Part shown: piece after piece, positions 9,096-17,416 of the stretch
How positions within the stretch are numbered: the first letter of the stretch is position 1
Layout: each line of letters starts with the position of its first letter
Assembly (NCBI GenBank): GCA_903885565.1
Contig: CAISJI010000098.1
Span: forward strand, 1 to 64,000
Source: an uncultured Planctomycetaceae bacterium
Lineage (GTDB): Bacteria; Planctomycetota; Planctomycetia; Pirellulales; UBA1268
Reading direction: 5' to 3'
Length of the DNA stretch: 64,000 bases
Position numbers and translations under genes: made by a program
The notes under the pieces: generated by a model
What the model was told of the DNA's origin: nothing
Database searches by the model: none
What the model saw: only the letters and a program-made list of their open reading frames with translations

Positions 9096-9161
9096 GGAGA
9101 AAACCTTCTACTGGAGTGAGACGCGAGGCTTTGAAAACTCTGGTGCGATCGGGCGTTACGA

Positions 9162-9890
9162 CTACTGCTGTGGCTGGGCTTGCTGCTGCCGGCCGGGGGC
9201 TGGCCCTGCGCCTGCCAGCGTGGCGGCCCGGGCGGAAACCTCAAACAAAAACTCAAAAATTTCAATGTGGCGGCGAGCCTCAGCCAGATCCTTCCCCCAG
9301 GTGTAGAGGCCGTGGCCCGAGAGCAGAAATCCGTGAAACGGCTGCCGCGGCAGGCTGAAATCGGCGTGAGCCAGCCGGGCGGCGATCCGCTGGGAGAGTT
9401 CGCGCATGTCCTGGCTGTTGGCGAAGATCGGCACCTCCTCAAAGGTGTCGTGCGTGCCGATCCCCTCGAGACCTTTGAGCATCTCGTAGCCCTCGATCCG
9501 CAGGCAGCCCTGCGGCAGATACTGCCGGGAGAGAATCGTGCCCCACACGGAGTGAGTGTGGAGCACCGCGCCGACGGAGGGAATCTTTTCGCAGATCAGG
9601 CAGTGCAGGAGTGTTTCTGCGGAGGACTTGCGGGCGGAGCCATCGACCACCTTGCCGTGGGCATCGACGCGCACAAAGTCGTCCGGGCCGAGGGCCGATT
9701 TATCCTTGCCGCTGGCGGTGATGAGCAGTTCCAGCGGGTTGCGGGAGGCGACCACGCTGTAGTTGCTGCTGGTGCCGAGCGACCAGCCGCGGGCATGAAA
9801 TTCCCGGCCGATGGCCCGCAGCTGTTCGGCTGGGTTGTCGTGCGACGGGGTGGATGGTTCGCGGTGCGTGGCAAGCGTTGACGTCGGCAT
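9162..9890 (-). CDS. mtnB: Methylthioribulose-1-phosphate dehydratase
   Basis: 242 residues from ATG 9890. Class II aldolase-fold zinc enzyme that dehydrates 5-methylthioribulose-1-phosphate. Zinc ligands appear as HTHSVW (His111, His113) and SGHGLYTWG (His193); the substrate loop GTSSNYS and the ITASGKDK motif near residue 60 fit the family. It is the first gene of an mtnB-mtnD-mtnC operon. The upstream salvage enzymes (mtnA, mtnK or mtnP) are not in this window. Confidence 0.92.
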   Translation of the reverse strand: MPTSTLATHREPSTPSHDNPAEQLRAIGREFHARGWSLGTSSNYSVVASRNPLELLITASGKDKSALGPDDFVRVDAHGKVVDGSARKSSAETLLHCLICEKIPSVGAVLHTHSVWGTILSRQYLPQGCLRIEGYEMLKGLEGIGTHDTFEEVPIFANSQDMRELSQRIAARLAHADFSLPRQPFHGFLLSGHGLYTWGKDLAEARRHIEIFEFLFEVSARAATLAGAGPAPGRQQQAQPQQ

Positions 9891-10137
9891 GGATTCTCCC
9901 CGCACAATAAAACACCGAATCTAAAGCACGCCCGCCCCGCTGGCAACGGGGCCGATGCGGGAGCCGCTGCCCTTTGGCCGTAGATCCCCAGCTGGCCCTG
10001 CGACGGGGGGCGTTTTCACCGGTCGACGGCGAGGAAAACGCACACCTTCACGGGAATCGCCGGCTCATACGGTCGCCCTTGGCGGGCCGAGCGATGCGCC
10101 GATTATGCCCGCGTGTGGTTGCGGCGCAATCGATGAT
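9891..10137. other. Upstream region of the mtn operon
   Basis: 247 bp between the mtn operon and the end of the next reverse-strand gene. It includes a short GC hairpin, GCCCCG at 9934-9939 with CGGGGC at 9947-9952, 44-62 nt before the mtnB start. I could not match the region to a known SAM riboswitch class by eye. Confidence 0.4.
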
Positions 10138-11268
10138 TTACGAATGCTGGAAACGACGCCTGAGCAGGATCGCGACGAGCACGACGAAGAAACCGGCGTT
10201 GAGAAGCATGAGAACGATCTGCCAGGAGAACCATTGTCGCGTTGTCGGAGCTTCATGACTGGTTGCGAGAGAGGCAATCTGCTGCAGGCTCGATCGCGCA
10301 ACATCGCGCATCTGGTCCGTACAATCAAAACTCTGCTTCGAGTCGATGAACGCCTGAAAATACTCGCCTGCCCGCTCGTTCTCTCCGAGGTCATGCAGCA
10401 GAACTCCCAAGCTGAACTCATGTGATGCGCGGCGTGAATCAGCCGGAAATCGGTCAATTGCTTCCTCGCGATAGTGCACTGCTTCATCTAGTCTGCCGCA
10501 CAGGATGCTGGCGGCAGCGAGGTTCCCGTAGAGGTTTGGCGACCGACTTTCGGGGGGCATGGCACGATAGGTTCCCAGAAGGATCTCCCGGCTGGCGGAA
10601 TGATTCCCCACCGCGGCTGCGTCACCAGCAAGTCGCAGGAGTGCGGCCTCGATGCTGCCGGTATGGCCGGGCAGGCGGTCGACCAGAGCTCCAAGTGCGT
10701 CTCCAGCAAGAGTCCAATCCCCCTCCCCTCTGTAAGCTTCCGCGATCACGGCTGTCAGTTGAATCACACGCTCCGGATCTTCAGTGCGGGAAAGCTGTTC
10801 CTTGGCTGCTGCCAGCATGGCGACGAAATCGCCCATCGCCCGAGGCCGATCGATCAGTTCCGCTGCCGCATTTTGAACTCGGTCGCTCTTTGGGAAGCGG
10901 TCATAAATGACGCGGGATGCTTGCATCGACTCTCGGTGATCGCCAATGACGCGAAAAAAATCGGCTCTCAACTCCCAGACAAGAGCCTGAGCGGCAGGTG
11001 ATTCAACGCGACTCAATACGGAGTCAAACACTTTTGCCGCCGTTTCCCGTGAAGCGATCGGCATATCCCAAGACTGGTCACCCCAGACAGTGTCGTGGAT
11101 CTCCCTGATAACGAACAGATCTACCTCAGGAACAGTCTCCGCTGCCGCCGTTATCGCCCAAGCCGATGTGATCACCACGAAAGGCACATAGAAGAGCATT
11201 CGCAAGACCGTGGGGCCCGCCAGTCCTTGTCGCGAATCGTTTCCTTGAGAACCATAGACCTGAGCCAT
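10138..11268 (-). CDS. TPR-like repeat protein with C-terminal membrane anchor
   Basis: 376 residues. ATG 11268 is preceded by AAGGA at a good distance, which decides the start over the longer open frame. An N-terminal hydrophobic stretch (VLRMLFYVPFVVITSAWAIT) is a signal or anchor. The middle is alpha-helical with degenerate tetratricopeptide-like repeats (AEAYRGEGDWTLAGDALGAL; LGVLLHDLGENERAGEYFQ). The C-terminus has a transmembrane helix (IVLMLLNAGFFVVLVAILL) and a basic tail RRRFQHS. Probably a periplasm-facing scaffold; partners unknown. Confidence 0.7.
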   Translation of the reverse strand: MAQVYGSQGNDSRQGLAGPTVLRMLFYVPFVVITSAWAITAAAETVPEVDLFVIREIHDTVWGDQSWDMPIASRETAAKVFDSVLSRVESPAAQALVWELRADFFRVIGDHRESMQASRVIYDRFPKSDRVQNAAAELIDRPRAMGDFVAMLAAAKEQLSRTEDPERVIQLTAVIAEAYRGEGDWTLAGDALGALVDRLPGHTGSIEAALLRLAGDAAAVGNHSASREILLGTYRAMPPESRSPNLYGNLAAASILCGRLDEAVHYREEAIDRFPADSRRASHEFSLGVLLHDLGENERAGEYFQAFIDSKQSFDCTDQMRDVARSSLQQIASLATSHEAPTTRQWFSWQIVLMLLNAGFFVVLVAILLRRRFQHS

Positions 11269-11340
11269 AGAAATCCTTCTCGAAGTCTTAAGGAGAGTTA
11301 ACAAGGATGCTCCGATGACGGTCCCGATCACCAGTAGAAA

Positions 11341-13206
11341 TTATGGTGACGGCGGATCGGCGTCGACGCGCAGGATGTGGATCGAATAGCCAACGCGATC
11401 GACCTCAGGGAGCGTTCTGAATCGGCTCGAGGCTGTGCCATCGCCGCCGGTTCCCTCGTCGTACGATCCGGCCAGCAGCGTGGCGCTGACAGCATACCAG
11501 CCCGGCGGCAACGGTTCGCCGGCATTGCCGGCTGTGATCAGCCCGGAAACTTTCTCGCCCTCCACGCCCGCCAGCCCAGGCTCGCAGGGGCCGAAATAGG
11601 CAATGTGCAGCGGCTTTGCCTCAGGGTGGGCGAGCTGCCATTGCCGCAGAAAGAGCAGGTCTTGCCCCCAGTCGAGATTGCTGTGGATGAGGTGGCGGAT
11701 ACCGCCGGCGGGGCCACCAGCCAGTTCGTTGAAGTAGGAGAGATTGTGGGGAAACGAAAACTGCGGCTGCACCATCGCCCACACCAGCGCCGCCCCGGCT
11801 GCGACAGCAAGCCGGCCGTCTCCACTGGTCAATTGCGCTGGCGGAAGGGGCCAGATGGCGGGAGTGAGCCTGCCGATCCAGATAAAAAAGAAAGGCAGAA
11901 TCGGCAGCACATACCGCACATGCTCATTGAGGCCCGTCTGCAGGCTCACAAATCCGAGGATCACCAGCGCCGGAGTGAGCAGCACCACTTCGTCCCGCCT
12001 GGCGGCCGGCCCTCTGCGCCAAAATCCCGCCAGCGCAGCCAGCCCGAGCAGGCACCACGTTCCCAGCGGCAGCTTGCAGCCCAAGCCGTAGAGATAGTAA
12101 TACCACCAGCCCGTTTTCTGCCAGCGGCCTCCCAGATAAAACCAGTGGTGATACTGCTCGAAATCGCGGCGCTGCAGATCGATGCCCAGGACGTAATGTT
12201 CAGGAAGCGGCACCGGAACATGCCCCAGCCACGTGCCGGCAAACCGGTTGCCGCCGGCTTGGGTGTGCTGGTTTTCATCGCGAGGGCCGGTGAGGGCGCT
12301 ACTTACAAAGCGGAATTCTCCGAGTGGCTTGCCGGTTCCCTCGTAGCCATACCCCAGATTCACGACATAGATCGCCAGCACCGTGCGGACGACGAGCATC
12401 GCCCCCTCCCGCCCCCACCGTCGGCGGTTCATCTGCTGCCGCTCTGCCCAGCGATAGCCGGCCCACATCACAAACCAAAGCGGGTAGAAAATCACGAGCG
12501 TGGTTTTGGTGAGTTCGGCGATTCCCAACACAGCGCCGCTGATCAAGGCCGATTCCCACGTCGGATTTTTGAGCCACAGCCAAAAGGAGTAGCAGGCGGC
12601 CACTGCCAAACTGGTGGAGGCCATGTCGGAGGTGATCAGGTGGCCGGCAGCGCCGATATTGGGGCAGGTGCACCACAGGCCAAGCGCCACCAGTCCCGCC
12701 GGCCAGCCGTAGAGCGCGCCTGCCCAGCGGTAGCAGACCCACCCTCCCAGCAGGGCAAAGGGGATGCAGGCCCAGCGGGCCAGCGTGATCAGCCAGAACG
12801 TGCGCTCGCCATTGGCCCGGCAGAACGCAGCCCCCAGCCCCATTTCCGGCCGCGCTCCCGGCCCCGAGTAGAAATCTTTCCAGTCGGTTTTGCAGCCGGC
12901 AAGCAGCACCGGTGCCGCTGCCACCATCCGCACCAGCGGCGGATTGACCGCATACACATCAAACCGGTTGAAGTGCCAATAGCTGATCCCCGCCACGAGG
13001 TGCGCCGGTTCATTGAGGGTGGGACTGTCAACCTGCGCCGCAATTGCCAGCAGGACTGTCTGGAGCAGAAGCAGACCGGCCGCCAGCCAGGGGGCAAACC
13101 GCGGCGCGGGGCGCAGCGAGCCCATGGCAGGCTGGGCGGCAGCATCAACAGTTTGCCGCTCCGGAGCAGCCGGACCATCCTGAGCAGCAGGGGGAGTGGG
13201 ATTCAT
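11341..13206 (-). CDS. Integral membrane glycosyltransferase, family 39 (ArnT/PMT-like)
   Basis: 621 residues with about ten hydrophobic segments. The first periplasmic loop has SPTLNEPAHLVAGISYW and DVYAVNPPLVRM, matching the acidic-residue pattern of GT39/ArnT-type enzymes that move sugars from polyprenyl-phosphate donors onto proteins or lipids. A C-terminal globular portion (about 470-621) includes NLDWGQDLLFLRQW and AYFGPCEPGLAG. It probably glycosylates exported proteins (inference). It is in a run of reverse-strand envelope genes. Confidence 0.78.
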   Translation of the reverse strand: MNPTPPAAQDGPAAPERQTVDAAAQPAMGSLRPAPRFAPWLAAGLLLLQTVLLAIAAQVDSPTLNEPAHLVAGISYWHFNRFDVYAVNPPLVRMVAAAPVLLAGCKTDWKDFYSGPGARPEMGLGAAFCRANGERTFWLITLARWACIPFALLGGWVCYRWAGALYGWPAGLVALGLWCTCPNIGAAGHLITSDMASTSLAVAACYSFWLWLKNPTWESALISGAVLGIAELTKTTLVIFYPLWFVMWAGYRWAERQQMNRRRWGREGAMLVVRTVLAIYVVNLGYGYEGTGKPLGEFRFVSSALTGPRDENQHTQAGGNRFAGTWLGHVPVPLPEHYVLGIDLQRRDFEQYHHWFYLGGRWQKTGWWYYYLYGLGCKLPLGTWCLLGLAALAGFWRRGPAARRDEVVLLTPALVILGFVSLQTGLNEHVRYVLPILPFFFIWIGRLTPAIWPLPPAQLTSGDGRLAVAAGAALVWAMVQPQFSFPHNLSYFNELAGGPAGGIRHLIHSNLDWGQDLLFLRQWQLAHPEAKPLHIAYFGPCEPGLAGVEGEKVSGLITAGNAGEPLPPGWYAVSATLLAGSYDEGTGGDGTASSRFRTLPEVDRVGYSIHILRVDADPPSP

Positions 13207-13239
13207 CGCAGTCGGTTCTCGTGGGGATGCGGCAGATAC

Positions 13240-14103
13240 TTATGGTTTGGCGGGAGCCTGGGCCGCTGCGGTCGCTGGTAGCTGTTGGCTCCACAGCCAG
13301 TTGAGGAGTGCGGGGTTCTGGTAGACGTCGTCCCAGACGTTGTGTTGGCCCTCGGGATCGATCGTCAACTGGGGCGTGCCCCCCGCATCGCGGATCGCGT
13401 CGACCATTGTGATCGATTCAGAAACCAGCACCGCCTGATCGTGCTGCCCATGGAAGGCCCAGACGGGCATCCCTACGAATTGAGCCGCCTGAGCCGTTTC
13501 GCCACCGCCGCAGATCGGCACGATCGCCGCAAACCGCCCGGGATTGAGTGCGGCTGTCCGCCATGTGCCTGAGCCCCCCATGCTGTAGCCAGTGAGGGAG
13601 ATCCGGCGGGGGTCGATATTGAATTGACGCTTGAGATAATCGATGACCGCCATCACCTTGGCTGCATCCCAGATGTGGTCCGGCGGGCACTGTGGCGAGG
13701 CCACCACAGCTGGCGGGTGGAGGCCATTGTCAATCTGACGGGGCAGGCTCTCGCGGCGCACAATTGCCAGATCGGTTCCCCGCTCACCGGCGCCATGCAG
13801 ATGCACCACCAGCGGCTGCGCCGGCCCGCTGGCAGAATAGCCAGCGGGCAGAAAGAGGAGCATTCGATAGGGGAGCGTGCCGTCTGCGAGCCGCGAGTCG
13901 CCAGCCGCGGGAAACTCTCCCTGATATCCCGGACGCGGGCGCAGCCACCAAGCAATAGCCGACGGGACAAGCAACTGTGCGACGAGCGTCCCCGCGGCCA
14001 GCAGCAGGGTGAATTCCAGCAGACCGTACTTCAGCAGTCTACAGAGGGGGCGCACGGGGGGCGGAGGTGGCTGCATGGGAGGCACGTATCGAGCTTGTGG
14101 CAT
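13240..14103 (-). CDS. Membrane-anchored alpha/beta hydrolase (esterase/PHB depolymerase-like)
   Basis: 287 residues, ATG 14103. The N-terminal hydrophobic segment LLEFTLLLAAGTLVAQLLV suggests a signal anchor. The nucleophile elbow GYSMGGSGTW (Ser near residue 180), the oxyanion-side VVHLHGAGERG, an acid in FHGQHDQ and a late EGQHNVWDD His complete an alpha/beta-hydrolase triad. It resembles the hydrolase at 14634-15587 along most of its length, so the two are paralogues flanking a small lipoprotein. Substrate unknown; esterase activity most likely. Confidence 0.78.
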   Translation of the reverse strand: MPQARYVPPMQPPPPPVRPLCRLLKYGLLEFTLLLAAGTLVAQLLVPSAIAWWLRPRPGYQGEFPAAGDSRLADGTLPYRMLLFLPAGYSASGPAQPLVVHLHGAGERGTDLAIVRRESLPRQIDNGLHPPAVVASPQCPPDHIWDAAKVMAVIDYLKRQFNIDPRRISLTGYSMGGSGTWRTAALNPGRFAAIVPICGGGETAQAAQFVGMPVWAFHGQHDQAVLVSESITMVDAIRDAGGTPQLTIDPEGQHNVWDDVYQNPALLNWLWSQQLPATAAAQAPAKP

Positions 14104-14166
14104 GGCCGTGGCCGGCAGGCAGCGGAAGAGAGTATCGGCAGAGGTTTTGGCGGAATGCAGGTGAGG

Positions 14167-14637
14167 TTAGCGGTCGGCCTGGGTGCGCATCCTGACTTGC
14201 GCCTGTGTGCGGGCCACAGCGCGCAGTTCGCAGATGTATTGCCCTGCGGTGGGAATCGTGACGCTGAATTCCTGGGCATTCTTGCCGGAGATCGTGTCGA
14301 GCCAGCGTGGATTCGGTTGCGGTTCGAGGGCCGTGCGATACTCTCGGGCCCCGATCTCCATTGCCCGCCAGGTGACGTCGCCGAATTTCAGAAAATAGGT
14401 GCCCGGCTCGAGCAGCAGCGTGCAGACATAGGTTTGCTGGCCGACAAACGTCATCCGGTTGCGGTCGTCGCAGATGGCTCGACTGGCCGCGGCATCGGAA
14501 TCGAGGAACGTGCCGCGGACAAAAATATCGCAGCCATAGGGGCGCGCGCGGCCGGGAGGCGGCGGATCGCAGCCCAGCACTGCCGCGAGTACAAGCAGGA
14601 GCAGCAGACGAGGGGCAATACAGCGGGGGCGTTTCAT
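14167..14637 (-). CDS. Small lipoprotein between two hydrolases
   Basis: 156 residues. ATG 14637 overlaps the preceding hydrolase stop (ATGA). The signal RLLLLLVLAAVLGC has a lipobox with Cys23. The mature part (CDIFVRGTFLDS near residue 35, then TYVCTLLLEPGTYFLKFGD and AGQYICELRA) reads like a beta-sandwich such as the E-set or CBM48-like domains of starch enzymes, but I cannot assign a family. Tight coupling with the hydrolase suggests a partner or substrate-binding role (inference). Confidence 0.6.
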   Translation of the reverse strand: MKRPRCIAPRLLLLLVLAAVLGCDPPPPGRARPYGCDIFVRGTFLDSDAAASRAICDDRNRMTFVGQQTYVCTLLLEPGTYFLKFGDVTWRAMEIGAREYRTALEPQPNPRWLDTISGKNAQEFSVTIPTAGQYICELRAVARTQAQVRMRTQADR

Positions 14638-15587
14638 TGTGCTCTTCTCCGGCGAGACAATTCCTGTTTGATGGCGATTCCGACCACGAGCAGGACGGTC
14701 GCTCCCGCAGCCACCATTTTCCAATCGATAGGCTTGAGCCCCGGCGGCACCAGTCGGTTGGGCCCGCCGCGCCGCTGCCAGAGCAGCCACTCCAAGAGGC
14801 CATGGTTGCGAAATGCAGCGGTCCAGCAGTCGTGGGCGCCCGAATCGATCTCCGTCAGGCTGACGCTGCCCCCTGCTGCTTTGAGCGCAGCAACTGTGTC
14901 GCGCACGCTTTGCGGCGAGAGGCTGTCGTCGGCCCGGGAATGAAAGGCCCACACCGGCAGGTGTGTCAGCGGGGCGATCCGCTGGGGATCGGTACCATAG
15001 CCACTGCCTGCCAACGGCGCGGCCGCAGCGAAGAGATCGGGCCGCCGCGCCAGCATCTCCCAGCAGGCACTGCCCCCGGCCGAGAGGCCGGAGAGATAGA
15101 CCCGCTCGGGATCGATCGGCTCGGTGCGCAGAAGGTGGTCTACAAGATCCAGACAGACAGCCGCCGGATCGTCGCCGGCGGCAGCGGCCTGATTGTCAGT
15201 CCAGCCGGTGGCATCGGCTGGCAATTGCATGACAACGCAAAAAAATGGGGGGCCGAGCTGCCCGGTTGGCTTGTCAAACATCATCTGCAGGTGCCGCAAC
15301 TGCGCGTAGTTATTATCCCCTTTCTCGCCGAAGCCGTGCATCCACACCAGCAGCGGCCAAGCTCGCTGCCCCCCCTTCGGCCGCAGCAGCCGATAGGGAA
15401 TCTCCTGATCCTGATAGCGGCCCCGAGGACAATGGAAAGAGTGCGGCTCGAAGAGGTCGACAAGATACGCGGGCACGATCCCACCAACCCATCCGCCGTT
15501 GCTCTGCGGCGCGGCGGGAGCGAGCTTGTCGAGAGCGGGAGACTGCCCATAGCTGGTGGCAGGAATTGCCAGGGAGCAGGCGATCAT
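14634..15587 (-). CDS. Secreted alpha/beta hydrolase (carboxylesterase/peptidase-like)
   Basis: 317 residues from ATG 15587; the N-terminus IACSLAIPATSYGQ is a short export signal. The hydrolase core shows LLVWMHGFGEKGDN (oxyanion region), GLSAGGSACW (nucleophile Ser near residue 180), FHSRADD (acid) and SGAHDCW (His). The C-terminal VAAGATVLLVVGIAI is a transmembrane helix followed by a basic tail. The frame stays open further upstream, but that part is repeat R1 copy b, so the longer reading is unlikely. Paralogue of the hydrolase at 13240-14103. Confidence 0.72.
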   Translation of the reverse strand: MIACSLAIPATSYGQSPALDKLAPAAPQSNGGWVGGIVPAYLVDLFEPHSFHCPRGRYQDQEIPYRLLRPKGGQRAWPLLVWMHGFGEKGDNNYAQLRHLQMMFDKPTGQLGPPFFCVVMQLPADATGWTDNQAAAAGDDPAAVCLDLVDHLLRTEPIDPERVYLSGLSAGGSACWEMLARRPDLFAAAAPLAGSGYGTDPQRIAPLTHLPVWAFHSRADDSLSPQSVRDTVAALKAAGGSVSLTEIDSGAHDCWTAAFRNHGLLEWLLWQRRGGPNRLVPPGLKPIDWKMVAAGATVLLVVGIAIKQELSRRRRAQ

Positions 15588-15650
15588 CGTGATGGTGATC
15601 CAGCAGATGTCTCCCAGTGCTGCCCTCCTCCACGGCCAAGAGGTTTTGCT

Positions 15651-15780
15651 GGCTGGCTGTGAAAAAAGCCCTCCATGGGCTTTTTCCACGAAGTCGACTG
15701 GTGAAAAAGCCGAGGTTTTCCACAGTCGATGGGCATCGCATCCAGCGCAGCAGAACTTTTTCCACAGCCTGCCAGGAAAG
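15651..15780 (+). repeat. R1 dispersed hairpin element, copy b
   Basis: Hairpin 1 has arms GTGAAAAAAG (15659-15668) and CTTTTTCCAC (15680-15689), nine of ten pairs, around loop CCCTCCATGGG. A GTCGAC/GTCGAT hairpin follows at about 15693-15729, then a degenerate GCATCGC hairpin. The outer ends GGCTGTGAAAAAAG and CTTTTTCCACAGCC are inverted repeats. Relaxed DnaA-box matches occur at 15658-15666 (reverse, TTTTTCACA), 15716-15724 and 15758-15766 (both TTTTCCACA). Confidence 0.8.
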
Positions 15781-15795
15781 CTGCTTCGGAATGGA

Positions 15796-16818
15796 TTATT
15801 TGGGGAGTTCGGTGGCTTTGCCATCTGCTCGGTTGCCGAGGTCGCGGTGGGTTTGGGCATCGATGTCGTAGGAGTAGCTGTGCGTCGAGCCATCGCACAT
15901 CACCGCCTGCCAAACCGAGGGGTGAGCGCTGCCGAAGGAATTGGTGGTGTTGGCGTAGTTCTGATCGTTGTCGGGGGTCAGGAACGTGGAGCGGCAGGTG
16001 TCGTTATCACTCCCGGTGTACACGCTTTCGTTGTCGCCTGCGTCGGCGGTGGGATCAGACTGGCCGCTGAAGATATATTTTTCCCCCAGCAGATATGTTT
16101 TGGTAAGGCCGTCGCTGATCTGGGGAAATGTCGTCTGGCTGTGGCCGTAGATCACCCCGGTGAACGGGGGCTGGATGGTGGGCCAAGCAAATTCATCGCT
16201 GTCCCCTTCCTCGAGCGAGGTGGGGCCGCCCCACGGAGGCCGGTAGGAACGGCTGAATTCGGCGTCGAAGGTATCTCCGGCATTCGCTGCATAGTCGCTT
16301 TTGGCCCCCATCTCGAGAGGCTGCGTGAGCGGGCCGCCGAGCGTGAATGGGGTTTGCCATTTGGTGTAGGGCCCGACTCCCTCAGCGCGTCGTGAGGGGC
16401 ACAAAAGCAGCGGCAGGGGCGTTTTTACGCGGGCCACCAGGGCCAGCGTGCGGTCCGTTCCGGTGAGCCCCAGCCCCATGCTTCGTAGCGCCGGTTCCTC
16501 GATGTAATCAAGGATGCTAAACACCCAGCTGCCCGGCTGTTTGAGCCCCGTGCTGCGTTCCGGCTCGCCGATCCAGGTGAAATGCCAGCCCCCGGATGGC
16601 AGGCGCCGCGTAGCCGATTCATGGCTGAGCACCCCGACTCCCAATTGCCGCAGCCGATTCCCGCAGGCGGCCCGGCGGGCCGCTTCACGTGCCGCTTGCA
16701 CTGCCGGCAAGAGCATCTGCAGCAGCAACCCAATAATGCCAATCACAATCAGCAGTTCAATCAGCGTGAACGCGGCCGGCGCACCACGCCGGCGGTGGAA
16801 AGGAATCGGAAGTGCCAT
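15796..16818 (-). CDS. DUF1559 prepilin-like protein
   Basis: 340 residues, ATG 16818. A type IV pilin-like leader, FTLIELLIVIGIIGLLLQML, begins near residue 17 after a basic stretch. It continues as LPAVQAAREAARRAACGNRL, the hallmark of the large planctomycete DUF1559 family. The C-terminal VMCDGSTHSYSYDID is the family end motif. Such proteins are processed by prepilin peptidase and are thought to form pseudopili or surface structures. Planctomycetes carry dozens of paralogues. Confidence 0.9.
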   Translation of the reverse strand: MALPIPFHRRRGAPAAFTLIELLIVIGIIGLLLQMLLPAVQAAREAARRAACGNRLRQLGVGVLSHESATRRLPSGGWHFTWIGEPERSTGLKQPGSWVFSILDYIEEPALRSMGLGLTGTDRTLALVARVKTPLPLLLCPSRRAEGVGPYTKWQTPFTLGGPLTQPLEMGAKSDYAANAGDTFDAEFSRSYRPPWGGPTSLEEGDSDEFAWPTIQPPFTGVIYGHSQTTFPQISDGLTKTYLLGEKYIFSGQSDPTADAGDNESVYTGSDNDTCRSTFLTPDNDQNYANTTNSFGSAHPSVWQAVMCDGSTHSYSYDIDAQTHRDLGNRADGKATELPK

Positions 16819-16875
16819 GGAAATGATCCCGGTGGGGGCAAAAGCGCGCGGCGGCTGAACCAGAACCTGACCGAC

Positions 16876-17208
16876 TCAAATACGGTGGCGATACCTCTCG
16901 GCGATTTCGTGGGCGAGTTCGCGTTCCTGCTCCTTTTCCAGTTCAAGCTGCCGTTGTCGCCAAGCTCGCCGCCTCGTTGCGCGGAAGGTAGCCCAGTCGT
17001 TGGCCCATTCGGGGCCATAGCGGAAGCCAACCAGCACCGCGACAACAGCGAGGTTCGCGAGAAACCAGGCTGTTCGAGACCACGTTCGCATGTCCAGCGC
17101 CGCCAGCAGCCAAACGCCGAGTTCTGGCACAAGTTGCCCGGCCAGCGAGAGCAGCGTGGCCAACAGCAGCAGTTCCAGCCAGGGGATATGCGAGAAGATC
17201 CGGCGCAT
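16876..17208 (-). CDS. Small membrane protein with charged coiled tail
   Basis: 110 residues from ATG 17208, preceded by GGAGG 10 nt upstream, which decides the start. Two hydrophobic segments (WLELLLLATLLSLAGQLV and WFLANLAVVAVLVGF) are followed by a highly charged helical tail (RRRAWRQRQLELEKEQEREL). Function unknown. It lies just upstream of the DUF1559 gene on the same strand. Confidence 0.6.
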   Translation of the reverse strand: MRRIFSHIPWLELLLLATLLSLAGQLVPELGVWLLAALDMRTWSRTAWFLANLAVVAVLVGFRYGPEWANDWATFRATRRRAWRQRQLELEKEQERELAHEIAERYRHRI

Positions 17209-17416
17209 CGGGAAAGGTCCTCCGACCAAATATCCGTCATGTCAGGAAGGCTGACGCGGTATGTCGTGTACAGCTCGAAGAAATGCAAACCAAGGTGCCG
17301 CCCAACCTGCGTAAAGGCAACCCAAAAGCGCGTCTCGACGTATCATGTGATGATCAAGCATTGCAGCATAGCCACCCCCCTCTTCCGCCCTGTATGATAC
17401 TCCTCAGGGGAATCGC

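Noticed and set aside
9891-10137. Possible SAM riboswitch before the methionine salvage operon
   Set aside because: Only a short GC hairpin is visible; I could not find conserved core motifs of SAM-I, SAM-II or SAM-IV classes.
11377-13281. Long open frame opposite the family 39 glycosyltransferase gene
   Set aside because: It is antisense to a gene with clear membrane helices and family motifs; its product is Arg/Pro/His-rich with no domain, a GC-rich shadow.
15588-15893. N-terminal extension of the hydrolase at 14634-15587
   Set aside because: The extension is encoded by R1 copy b and the tail of the DUF1559 gene in another frame; the export signal lies at the 15587 start.
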